64,000 bases of DNA from Luteolibacter yonseiensis (lineage in GTDB: Bacteria > Verrucomicrobiota > Verrucomicrobiia > Verrucomicrobiales > Akkermansiaceae). Made by a program: the position numbers and the translations under genes. Below the pieces are notes generated by a model. That model saw only the letters and a program-made list of their open reading frames with translations, made no database searches and was not told where the DNA came from. Shown one piece after another: positions 16,131 to 24,117 of this stretch (its first letter is position 1; each line of letters starts with the position of its first letter). The stretch covers positions 186,001-250,000 of the forward strand of contig NZ_JAENIK010000012.1 of NCBI RefSeq assembly GCF_016595465.1, in the 5' to 3' direction.

Positions 16131-17528
16131 ATGAATCCATCCACAGCACCCATCAGTCCGCGCCGTAATTTTCTCAAGGCCCTCGGCGGAATCACCGCGG
16201 GGATCGCCGCGCTTCCAACTTTTTCAGCCGCGCAGGCCGGCGGAGAGGGCGCGTCCGCGCGTCCTTCCCAATCGAAATACATGGGAGATTTCGCGGCGCC
16301 GAAGCTTGAGACGGTGAAGGTCGCCATCATTGGTGTCGGTGCGAGGGGCTCCGGCCATGCGGCGCAGCTGGCGTCTCTCAAGGGTGTTGAGTTCGTTGGC
16401 ATCTGCGACCTGGTCGAGTCCCGGGCGAAAAAATCGGAAGCGGCCGTCACCAAGGCGGGGCACAAGCCGAAGGTCTACTTCGGCGACAAGGAGGCATGGA
16501 AGAGGATGCTCGCGGAGACGAAGCCCGACGCGGTTTTCATCGTGACACCATGGGACGATCACGCCCCGATGTGCGTCGCCGCGATAAAGGCGGGAGCCCA
16601 CGCCTTTTCGGAAGTTCCCATCGCCTGCACGATCCAGGAGATGTGGGACATCGTCGATACCTCGGAAGCCACGGGCAAGCACTGCATGATGATGGAGAAC
16701 GTCAACTATGGACGCGAGGAACTGCTCTATCTCAACATGGTCCGCCAGGGCGCCATCGGTGAGCTGCTCCATGGTGAGGCGGCGTATATCCATGAACTCC
16801 GCAGCCAGATGGAAAATGGCGATTCCACAGGTTCGTGGCGGACATTCCAGTATGCGAAGCGGAATGGGAACCTCTATCCGACCCACGGTCTCGGTCCTGT
16901 GGCGCAATACATGAATCTCGGCCGGACGGAGGACAACTTCAGCCGGATCGTCTCGTTTTCCTCACCTGCCAAAGGCCGGGCGTTGTATGCGAAGAAATCC
17001 ACCAAACTCACGAATCCCGAATTCAAGGATCTGGATTTCAAGGGTGGCGACATGAGCACCTCCATCATCAAGACGGCGCTCGGCCGCACCATCATGGTGC
17101 AATGGGATGAAACCTCCCCGCGACCTTATTCGCGGCACAACCTGATCCAGGGAACCAAGGGGACGCTGGCCGGTTTCCCGAACCGGATCGCGATCGAAGG
17201 AGTCACCAAGAGCTATCACGAGTGGGCGGAGGAGGAGGCGTGGGAGGAAATCGCCGCCAAATACGAGCATCCCCTCTACAAACGCATGGGCGAGCTTTCG
17301 AAAGAGATGGGAGGACATGGCGGAATGGATTACCTGATGTTGTTCCGGATCATCGAGTGTCTCCGGAAGGGAGAGCCGCTTGATCAGAATGTATATGAAG
17401 GTTGTTTCTGGTCCGCGGTGGGTCCTCTGAGTGAGAAGTCTGTCGCACAGGACGGCTCGTCACAGGTGTTTCCTGATTTCACCCGTGGCGGCTGGAAGAC
17501 AACCAAACCGCTCGGCGTGATCTCCTGA
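16131..17528 (+). CDS. GH109-type Gfo/Idh/MocA protein, Tat-exported putative alpha-N-acetylgalactosaminidase
   Basis: 465 aa. A Tat signal, SPRRNFLKALGGITAGIAALP, occupies residues 5-27. The NAD-binding Rossmann domain follows (VKVAIIGVGARGSGHA, then VGICDLVESRA). The C-terminal half matches glycoside hydrolase family 109, which uses a tightly bound NAD to oxidise and re-reduce the sugar during hydrolysis: MMMENVNYGREELLYLNMVRQG, LYPTHGLGPVAQYMN (Y249, H252), MVQWDETSPRPYSRHN and GGHGGMDYLM. Family members release GalNAc, as from blood-group A antigen; Akkermansia encodes several. It follows nagB by 42 bp and probably ends the operon. A related Gfo/Idh oxidoreductase with another sugar specificity is possible. 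Confidence 0.85.
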   Translation: MNPSTAPISPRRNFLKALGGITAGIAALPTFSAAQAGGEGASARPSQSKYMGDFAAPKLETVKVAIIGVGARGSGHAAQLASLKGVEFVGICDLVESRAKKSEAAVTKAGHKPKVYFGDKEAWKRMLAETKPDAVFIVTPWDDHAPMCVAAIKAGAHAFSEVPIACTIQEMWDIVDTSEATGKHCMMMENVNYGREELLYLNMVRQGAIGELLHGEAAYIHELRSQMENGDSTGSWRTFQYAKRNGNLYPTHGLGPVAQYMNLGRTEDNFSRIVSFSSPAKGRALYAKKSTKLTNPEFKDLDFKGGDMSTSIIKTALGRTIMVQWDETSPRPYSRHNLIQGTKGTLAGFPNRIAIEGVTKSYHEWAEEEAWEEIAAKYEHPLYKRMGELSKEMGGHGGMDYLMLFRIIECLRKGEPLDQNVYEGCFWSAVGPLSEKSVAQDGSSQVFPDFTRGGWKTTKPLGVIS

Positions 17529-17537
17529 CCCGTGGAC

Positions 17538-17563
17538 GGATCCGGCGTGCGGACGCCGGATCC
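17538..17563 (+). terminator. Perfect 11-bp hairpin after the amino-sugar operon
   Basis: Arms at 17538-17548 and 17553-17563 are perfect reverse complements around a four-base loop (GCGG), starting 9 bp after the stop of the GH109-type gene. No run of T follows, so intrinsic termination is uncertain; it could instead stabilise the transcript end. Confidence 0.45.
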
Positions 17564-17673
17564 CCAGGCCGGTTGTTGTCGGTTCCCATTGGTTGTTACC
17601 CAATTGGGGTGGGATTTGGAGCGGGATTTTGCTCGTATGGGTTTCCCCCGGGGATAAAATCCGGCACTTCCAG

Positions 17674-20600
17674 ATGCCGGGTTCCCATCCATTTCAGGTT
17701 TTGAAACATCGCCTCCTCGCGGCGATGATCCTGATGGTGCTATTCTTCCTCGCCCAAGCACCGGCGGTGGTTGGCCAGGAAGTCCTGACTACCCTTGAAT
17801 CGCTGGACAAGACCATGGCGAAAAAGGGCGGGATCAGCCTTTCCTTTGAATTGGAGGGGGTCGTCTGTGGAGTGAATCCACGGATGTCCAGTCTGGTGCT
17901 GCAGGATGACACGTCCACGATGCTGCTCGAACTGCCGGAAGTGCCCGCGGATTTCGTACCCGGAGCGAGGGTCCGGATCATCGGCCGGAATTCATGGGTT
18001 TACCGTGGGACCCACGGCATCCATCTGGGTACCGCCCCGCTTCTGGGAGTGGACGGCCTCCACGCCGGCATCGCCCAGAAGGCGGTGGTGAACCTGGAGA
18101 AAGGAAGGCAGCCTTTTCTTTTGGAATGGTTCAATGGAAATGGCGTGTCGGGTTTCATGCTGGAGATCGAAGGCGAAGGATTCCCCCGTGCCGCCATTCC
18201 GAAGGAATGGTTCAAGTTTCAGAAACCCGGGAGCGAGGAATGGACAACAGGACTGCCCTACCGGTGCTACCGGGGGAAAGACTGGGAAAGACTGCCAGCC
18301 TTCAAGGAAATGGAACCGGTCAAGACCGGGGTTTCACAAGGGGTTGATCCCCGCATGCTTCTTCCCGGAGACGGCAGCGGAGTGGCTTTTTCCGGCATGC
18401 TGGAGATTCCCAAGTCCGGCAACTACACGCTTTACCTGGCGACCGACGATGGGAGCCGGCTTTTCCTCGGAAAGGCCGATATCACCTGCCGGGTGATTTC
18501 CAACGGGGCCGCCCCGCCTGTCATTCCGGTTCCTTTGGTGGAATCGCCCGCGGTCGAGAGCGAGCATTTCTGGGGAATGGCCGAGGGGCGGGTCACCTTC
18601 GCCGGATTGCGCGACGGGTTTCTCGAACTCGACTTGTCCGGCACCGTTGTTTCCACGCAGGTGACCGTCCTTGATCCCCGTAATTCGTCCCCCCAGGAAT
18701 TTCTGGACAAGGTGGTGAAGGTGACCGGCCTGAGATCCAATGCGGGCATGGTCGCGCTTGATGCGGGCTCCATAGAAATCTCCCCTCCGTCCGAACATCC
18801 GAAAAGGATCATCACCACCGCAGCCGAGATCCACCAGCTCTCCCCCAAGGAAGCCGAACAAGGGCGGGAGGTCAGGCTGACAGGCGTTGTGACAATGTCC
18901 TGTCCGCCGAATGTTGTCATCCAGGACTCTTCCGGCGGCGTTTTTGTGCAATACAACAACACCCTGCAATTCGGGGTGATCCCCAAGCCCAAGGAAATCT
19001 GGGAGGTCGTGGGGAAAACCGACGACGGGGATTTCTCGCCCATGGTCCTGAACGCGGTGCTCACATTCAAGCAAAACGCCGAGATTCCGAAGGGCGTCAA
19101 GCCGACCCGGGGGCAGTTCTCGGACGGAAGTCTGGATGCGGAGCAGGTGGAGATCGACGGCATCGTCGCCTCGTCCTCGTCCAAGCGGATCGAGCTTCTG
19201 ACCCAGGAGGGTCCGGTCTTCATCAAGCACGAGAACGTGTATCCGCTCCCCACGAACACATGGACCAGCGAGCAGCACTCCGCCCTGGTCGGCAGTGTCA
19301 TCAGCATCCGCGGTGTCTACACCGCTATTTGGGATATCACGACAGGACTGGTCAGCCCGTCGAACTGCCGTCTCGGGAATGCGGTGTTGTCGGTGACCAA
19401 CCCCGCGCCGGCAGATCCTTTCGCCGCCGAGTCCATCCGCCCTTCGGACCTGCTGCTCTTCAACTCGGAGACCAGGGCGTTCCAGCGGGTGAAGGTGGCC
19501 GGCACCGTTCTCTTCAAGAACGGGACCGAACTCTACGTCAACGATGGGAAGAGCGGCTTCCGGATCCAGAGCCGCAATGCGGGCGAGGTCGACCGGGGCG
19601 ACCTCGTCGAAGCGGTGGGCTTTCCCCGTCTGGAAGCGGCCTCTCCGATTCTGGTGCTGGCCCGGACCCGGAAAATCGGAGCCGGAACGCTGCCGGAACC
19701 GACGGTTCTCAAGGACGACTTCATTTCAAATCCCAAGCTCGATTCCTCCAATGTCACCATTCGCGGAACGGTGGTCAGCGATACCAAGCTTGAAAACACC
19801 CGGACGCTGGAGCTTTCGAAAAAATCGCTCACCTTCCTCGCGCACGTTCCGTTGGAAAGCAATTTCAACACGCTCTATCGCAAGGGAAGCCTCGTCGAGA
19901 TCACCGGTGTGTATGTCCGTTCATCCCAGAACGCGATCGCGTTGCCCGCCGAGCCTTTCAGCGTCGAGGTCCTCGATCCCGCCCTCATCCATGTTCTGAA
20001 AAACGGCCCCTGGTGGACCCACAAGCACACCATCATTCTCATTTTCACCTTGTTCGTCCTGTTGCTTGTCACCTTGGTGGGGATGACCTTCCTGCGGCGC
20101 ACGGTCATCAGGCGCACCGAGGAAATCGCGGTGCATCTCAGGGAAAGGGAGATCATCGAACGCCAGCGCGTGCTCGACCAGGAGCGCAGCCGGGTCGCAC
20201 AGGATCTCCATGACGAGCTCGGTGCCGGACTCACGGAGGTCAGCATGCTGGCTTCCCTTGCCAACAATCCTTCCATCGACGGCAACAGCAAGCGCGAATA
20301 CATCGATCAGCTCAACGGCGTCTCCCGCTCCCTGGTCACCGGACTGGATGAGATCGTCTGGGCCGTGAATCCCAACTACGATGCGGTGGGGGATCTCGCC
20401 GGCTACCTGTCGCTTTTCGCCCAGCAGTTCCTGCAACTGGCGGACATCGGCTGCCGTCTCAACATACCGGCGACCATACCGATGCACCGTCTGGGAACCC
20501 ATGAGCGGCACGGAATTTTCCTGGCTTTCAAGGAGGGGCTCAACAATGTCGTCAAGCACTCGCAGGCGTCCATGGTCCATCTCGCCATCGAGGTTCGGGA

Positions 20601-20787
20601 ATCCGTGCTTTTCATCAGGATCGCGGATGATGGCCAGGGGATCCCGCAGGAATCCGACGCGCCGCCGGGCGAGGGCCTGGGCGGCATGAGGAAAAGAATC
20701 ACGCAGCTCGGAGGTATATTCCACATCGATGGCGGGACCGGACAAGGCACGACCATTATTTTTGAAATTCCATTAGAAACAACATGA
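17674..20787 (+). CDS. Sensor histidine kinase with OB-fold and PA14-like extracytoplasmic repeats
   Basis: 1037 aa from the ATG at 17674; the frame opens at a TTG at 17593. A signal/anchor segment (LLAAMILMVLFFLAQAPAVVG) precedes about 750 extracytoplasmic residues. These contain an OB-fold-like segment (LEGVVCGVNPRMSSLVLQDD), a PA14-like unit (PKSGNYTLYLATDDGSRLFLG), and four more OB-like strands (VRLTGVVTM, VEIDGIVAS, VKVAGTVLF, VTIRGTVVS). One transmembrane helix at about 782-808 leads to a HisKA_3 dimerisation domain with phospho-acceptor H846 in VAQDLHDELGAG. The HATPase has NNVVKHSQAS, DDGQGIP and GLGGMRKRI. Coupled to the response regulator by ATGA. The ligand is unknown. Confidence 0.88.
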   Translation: MPGSHPFQVLKHRLLAAMILMVLFFLAQAPAVVGQEVLTTLESLDKTMAKKGGISLSFELEGVVCGVNPRMSSLVLQDDTSTMLLELPEVPADFVPGARVRIIGRNSWVYRGTHGIHLGTAPLLGVDGLHAGIAQKAVVNLEKGRQPFLLEWFNGNGVSGFMLEIEGEGFPRAAIPKEWFKFQKPGSEEWTTGLPYRCYRGKDWERLPAFKEMEPVKTGVSQGVDPRMLLPGDGSGVAFSGMLEIPKSGNYTLYLATDDGSRLFLGKADITCRVISNGAAPPVIPVPLVESPAVESEHFWGMAEGRVTFAGLRDGFLELDLSGTVVSTQVTVLDPRNSSPQEFLDKVVKVTGLRSNAGMVALDAGSIEISPPSEHPKRIITTAAEIHQLSPKEAEQGREVRLTGVVTMSCPPNVVIQDSSGGVFVQYNNTLQFGVIPKPKEIWEVVGKTDDGDFSPMVLNAVLTFKQNAEIPKGVKPTRGQFSDGSLDAEQVEIDGIVASSSSKRIELLTQEGPVFIKHENVYPLPTNTWTSEQHSALVGSVISIRGVYTAIWDITTGLVSPSNCRLGNAVLSVTNPAPADPFAAESIRPSDLLLFNSETRAFQRVKVAGTVLFKNGTELYVNDGKSGFRIQSRNAGEVDRGDLVEAVGFPRLEAASPILVLARTRKIGAGTLPEPTVLKDDFISNPKLDSSNVTIRGTVVSDTKLENTRTLELSKKSLTFLAHVPLESNFNTLYRKGSLVEITGVYVRSSQNAIALPAEPFSVEVLDPALIHVLKNGPWWTHKHTIILIFTLFVLLLVTLVGMTFLRRTVIRRTEEIAVHLREREIIERQRVLDQERSRVAQDLHDELGAGLTEVSMLASLANNPSIDGNSKREYIDQLNGVSRSLVTGLDEIVWAVNPNYDAVGDLAGYLSLFAQQFLQLADIGCRLNIPATIPMHRLGTHERHGIFLAFKEGLNNVVKHSQASMVHLAIEVRESVLFIRIADDGQGIPQESDAPPGEGLGGMRKRITQLGGIFHIDGGTGQGTTIIFEIPLETT

Positions 20788-21410
20788 TCAAGGTCGCAGT
20801 CGTAGAGGACAACAAAACCACCCGGGAGGGCCTGAAAACCATCCTCAATCTTTCAGGGGATTTCGAATGTGTCTGCGTGTGCGAGACAGGGGAGGACGCG
20901 CTCAAGATGCTGCCGAAGCACGCCCCTGCGGTGGTGCTGATGGACATCCAGCTCCCGAACATGTCCGGCATCGAATGTGTCTCCAAGCTGAAGCGCCTCT
21001 TTCCCGGACTCATTGTCATCATGATCACCGTTTACGAGGACCCGGACCGCATCTTCAGCGCGCTGCGGGCGGGGGCCACGGGTTACATCCTGAAGCGTTC
21101 GCTGCCCCAGGAGGTCTTGTCCGCCATTCGCGAGGCCACCGGTGGCGGGGCTCCGATGAGTGGCGAGATCGCGAGAAAGGTCATCCAGTATTTCAACGCC
21201 CAGACCGAGGCGGAGGATGATTTCGAGTCACTCACCTCGCGTGAAAAGGCGGTGCTGGATCTGGTGGCGCACGGCTTCGCCAACAAGGAGATCGCCGCGC
21301 GTCTGTTTGTTTCGGTGGATTCGGTGCGCTGGCACCTGAAGAACATCTACGTGAAACTCCACGTCCACTCCCGCACGGAGGCCGCGCTGAAATTCAGGCG
21401 TTCCCAGTAG
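20784..21410 (+). CDS. NarL/FixJ-family response regulator
   Basis: 208 aa. Receiver domain with acidic pocket VVEDN (E8, D9), phospho-acceptor D54 in VLMDIQLPN, a conserved T in ITVYEDPD, and lysine in YILKRSLP. The LuxR-type DNA-binding domain occupies about 147-203 (LTSREKAVLDLVAHGFANKEIA, then SVDSVRWHLKNIYVKL). Its ATG overlaps the sensor kinase stop, so the two form a HisKA_3/NarL-type two-component pair. The gene end overlaps the convergent thiD by 17 bp. Targets cannot be read from this window. Confidence 0.95.
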   Translation: MIKVAVVEDNKTTREGLKTILNLSGDFECVCVCETGEDALKMLPKHAPAVVLMDIQLPNMSGIECVSKLKRLFPGLIVIMITVYEDPDRIFSALRAGATGYILKRSLPQEVLSAIREATGGGAPMSGEIARKVIQYFNAQTEAEDDFESLTSREKAVLDLVAHGFANKEIAARLFVSVDSVRWHLKNIYVKLHVHSRTEAALKFRRSQ

Positions 21411-22224
21411 GGATGGGCCATGCCGCGGTTCCTTGGTTCAACGCATGGACCGCCTCGCCGGTGGCGGAATGGAAGGCATAGGAGTGCTCCAGCGTTTTTC
21501 CCAGATAGCGCTTCGCCATTTCAACCGCTTCCGGCAGCGGCCTGCCGAGAGCGATCCCGGCGGCGATGGCCGCGGACAACGTGCAGCCGGTGCCGTGCGA
21601 ACCCGGGACAGGGATGCGCTCGGCTTCGAAGCGGTGGACCACGCCGCCTTCCACCAACAGATCCGTACAGACCGGGCCGTCGAGATGGCCGCCCTTGAGA
21701 AGGATCGCGGTGCCGAACCGGTCCGACAAGCGCCTTGCGGCGGATTCGAGCGCGGCGGCGTCCGGAATTTCCTCTCCCAGCAATGCCTCCGCTTCAGGAA
21801 GATTGGGGGTGATGATCCGGGCGAGCGGCAGGAGCAGTTCGCGGTAGGCTTCCATGGCATCCGGCTCCAGCAGGGGAGCCCCGGTGGAGGCGATCATCAC
21901 CGGATCTACAACGAGCTCCACCTCAGGATGACTCCGCAGGATCTCCGCGGTGGCGGTGACATGGGCTGCGGAAAACAACATGCCGGTTTTGACGGCGGCA
22001 ATAGGGAAGCTCTCCAGCATCAGGGAGATCTGGTCCCGCACGATCTCCACCGGCACCGCATGCACCGCGCGCACGATGTTCGCCGTTTCCGAGACCACGC
22101 AGGTGACGGCGGTGAGGCCGTGCACGTGGAAATGCTGGAATGTTTTCAAATCCGCCTGGATGCCGGCTCCGGCCGAGCAATCCGATCCGGCGATGGTCAG
22201 GGCGACAGGGAGCGCGTTCGTCAT
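21394..22224 (-). CDS. thiD: Hydroxymethylpyrimidine/phosphomethylpyrimidine kinase
   Basis: Phosphorylates HMP and HMP-P in thiamine synthesis. 276 aa from the ATG at 22224 (MTNALPVALTIAGSDCSAGAG), at the family's usual length; the open frame upstream to 22833 is not coding by composition. Motifs: IAGSDCSAGAGIQADLKTF, the VDPVMIASTGAPLL segment, TPNLPEAEALLG, LLKGGHLDG, and the anion-hole segment PGSHGTGCTLSAAIAAGIALG near the C-terminus. I see no TPP riboswitch in the 260 bp upstream. It overlaps the response-regulator gene tail-to-tail. Confidence 0.93.
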   Translation of the reverse strand: MTNALPVALTIAGSDCSAGAGIQADLKTFQHFHVHGLTAVTCVVSETANIVRAVHAVPVEIVRDQISLMLESFPIAAVKTGMLFSAAHVTATAEILRSHPEVELVVDPVMIASTGAPLLEPDAMEAYRELLLPLARIITPNLPEAEALLGEEIPDAAALESAARRLSDRFGTAILLKGGHLDGPVCTDLLVEGGVVHRFEAERIPVPGSHGTGCTLSAAIAAGIALGRPLPEAVEMAKRYLGKTLEHSYAFHSATGEAVHALNQGTAAWPIPTGNA

Positions 22225-22485
22225 GCCGCTAGATAGCCGATGGATCAATATGGGCAATCTGTAACGTCCGGATCCCGCGTTTCGGCCATTCATGAGAATC
22301 GACTCGTCAAAAGGGCTGGTTCCACCGGTTATGAAGGCTGCGTATGCCATTGCTCGGAATAATATGAGACCGCGCGAGGGCTCTGGCATGTCCGCGTTAC
22401 CACGAGAATGTGGAATTGCGGAGCCGCGACAAATCGTGACTTTGTGTTCAATATCGAAGAAAGTGTTCCAACCAGGTGAGACGGG

Positions 22486-22971
22486 ATGAAATCTAAAATG
22501 AAGATCATCGCGATGGCGGTTGGCGTTCTTTTCATGATCGCTCTTGGCAGGGCGTTTTTCGTGCCGTTGCTGGAGCTTTCCTCGCGTTACTGCTTCCATT
22601 GCGGTGAGTCGCATGCCGTGGCCCGGATTCTGGGGATTCCGGTGTGGCAGTCCAAGGTGGATGACTTCTACCGGGATGGAGTGCCGGTTCCGCCACACCC
22701 CCACCGGATGATCGAGAGCAATCGTTCGAGCTATTCGCTGCTGCACGGGATGGAACATCGGGATGAATTTGGTGCGACGGGGAGAGGTGCCCGCGAGGCT
22801 TTGGTGGAGGGATGGCGCGGGTCTCCGGGGCAAAGGCGGGAAGTTGTCCGGCGGTTTATGGAGCTTGAACCCCGGGAGGATGATCGGATGGAAAACTTCA
22901 TCCGGACATACGGACGAGGCACCGGCGCGGAGGCCGTGCCCTCCTCCGGGGGGCTGCGGATGCCCGAATGA
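22486..22971 (+). CDS. Small membrane-anchored protein of unknown function
   Basis: 161 aa. An N-terminal hydrophobic helix (MKIIAMAVGVLFMIALGRAFFVPLL) is followed by a short Cys pair RYCFHCGES and then a hydrophilic, arginine-rich region with no recognised domain (SLLHGMEHRDEFGATGRGAREALVEGW). I do not recognise the family. Its stop overlaps the next start as ATGA (22968), so it is probably cotranslated with the ApaG-like and LON-domain genes. ATG 22498 is an alternative start. Confidence 0.6.
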   Translation: MKSKMKIIAMAVGVLFMIALGRAFFVPLLELSSRYCFHCGESHAVARILGIPVWQSKVDDFYRDGVPVPPHPHRMIESNRSSYSLLHGMEHRDEFGATGRGAREALVEGWRGSPGQRREVVRRFMELEPREDDRMENFIRTYGRGTGAEAVPSSGGLRMPE

Positions 22972-23426
22972 GCCGGTCGCGTGATTTCCCGTTCCTTTCG
23001 TGCTTGGCAGGCCGGGGTCCGCACGGAACGATGGCGCTCATGGCAGGTGTGATCCGGGAATTCGATGGGCTTCGCGTCAAGGTGGACGACGTGATCTACA
23101 TGCCCAGCCTCGATGCACCGCCGGACAAGCCGCATCCGTTCGTCTATTTCATCTCGATTCACAATGACTCTCCCCAACCGGTGACCATCCGTGGACGGAA
23201 ATGGGTGGTGCGGGAGGACGCGGGGGAAGTCACCGTGGTGGAGGGGGACGGCATCGTTGGCCAGACTCCGGTGATCGAGCCGGGAGGACATTTCTCCTAC
23301 AACAGCTACCACGTCATCGCCTGCGGAGCCTCCGCCACGGGTGCTTTTTTCGGTGAGACCGGGGCGGGGGACTGGTTTTACACCCGCATCCCGGAATTCC
23401 GGTTGGATGTGCCGAACTGGGCTTGA
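22968..23426 (+). CDS. ApaG-domain (DUF525) protein
   Basis: 152 aa from the ATGA-coupled start; ATGs at 23031 or 23040 would give a 128-131 aa protein closer to the ApaG norm. The single ApaG/DUF525 beta-sandwich is visible as FVYFISIHNDSPQPVTIRGRKWVV, VEGDGIVGQTPVIEPGGHFSYNSYHVI and GAFFGE. ApaG folds bind phosphate-containing ligands or mediate protein contacts, and the cellular role is not settled. It sits between the small unknown gene and a LON-domain gene in a compact cluster. Confidence 0.8.
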   Translation: MSRSRDFPFLSCLAGRGPHGTMALMAGVIREFDGLRVKVDDVIYMPSLDAPPDKPHPFVYFISIHNDSPQPVTIRGRKWVVREDAGEVTVVEGDGIVGQTPVIEPGGHFSYNSYHVIACGASATGAFFGETGAGDWFYTRIPEFRLDVPNWA

Positions 23427-23470
23427 AGGATTCCAGCCTGTTCAATCCGACTTGCATCAACCGGAGTGCG

Positions 23471-24115
23471 ATGGATACTACCCTTGGCATGGCCAGTATC
23501 CATCTTCCCGAGCGCTGCGGCGTGATGCTTCTACCCGACTGCACGTTGTTTCCGCATGGAGGCCTGCCGCTTTACATCTTCGAGCCACGCTACCGCCGCA
23601 TGCTGGAGGAGGCTCTGGAGGGAGACTGCTTTTTCGCCATCGGCAGGCTGCTGGGTGAGGAAACCGGCAGCCCGGGGGATTACGTGGCTCCCGTGGGCAC
23701 GATCGGTCTTGTCCGCGCGTCACGCGAGCAGGACGACGGGACCTCGCAACTGCTCATCCACGGTGTGATGCGGGTCCGGTTCACCGAGTGGCATCAGGAG
23801 CGTTCCTATCCCTATGCCAGCATCGAGCCAGTGATCTCGGTCTTCACTCCGGAGAACCAGTCGACCGCGGCGATGAAGACGCTGCGTGGTGCGGTCGAGG
23901 ACGCCGTGCGCGCGCTGCCACAGCATGTCCAGGATGGTGTCTTCGCGCTGCTCGACCGTGCGGATGACCCCGGGCTCATGACGGACATCATCTGCCAGCA
24001 GTTCATCCACGAGGCGAACCTGCGGCAGGAGCTGCTGGAAATGGACTCCGTCGGAGACCGCATTCCCATGATCTGTGAATACCTGCGGAACGCGTCCCTG
24101 GTGGCGGAGGATTGA
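23471..24115 (+). CDS. LON substrate-binding-domain protein
   Basis: 214 aa from the ATG at 23471; a TTG at 23423 overlapping the ApaG stop is an alternative. The product matches the N-terminal (substrate-binding) domain of Lon without ATPase or protease parts: LLPDCTLFPHGGLPLYIFEPRYRRMLEEAL, VGTIGLVRASREQDDG and LLIHGVMRVRFTEW. The C-terminal half is helical (DAVRALPQHVQDGVFALLDRADDPGLMTDIICQQF). Stand-alone LON-domain proteins are common in bacteria, with unproven roles in protein quality control. Its stop is 2 bp from the convergent MFS stop. Confidence 0.85.
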   Translation: MDTTLGMASIHLPERCGVMLLPDCTLFPHGGLPLYIFEPRYRRMLEEALEGDCFFAIGRLLGEETGSPGDYVAPVGTIGLVRASREQDDGTSQLLIHGVMRVRFTEWHQERSYPYASIEPVISVFTPENQSTAAMKTLRGAVEDAVRALPQHVQDGVFALLDRADDPGLMTDIICQQFIHEANLRQELLEMDSVGDRIPMICEYLRNASLVAED

Positions 24116-24117
24116 TT

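Noticed and set aside
22225-22485. Possible TPP riboswitch upstream of thiD
   Set aside because: I could not find the conserved TPP-box elements on the minus strand of this stretch.
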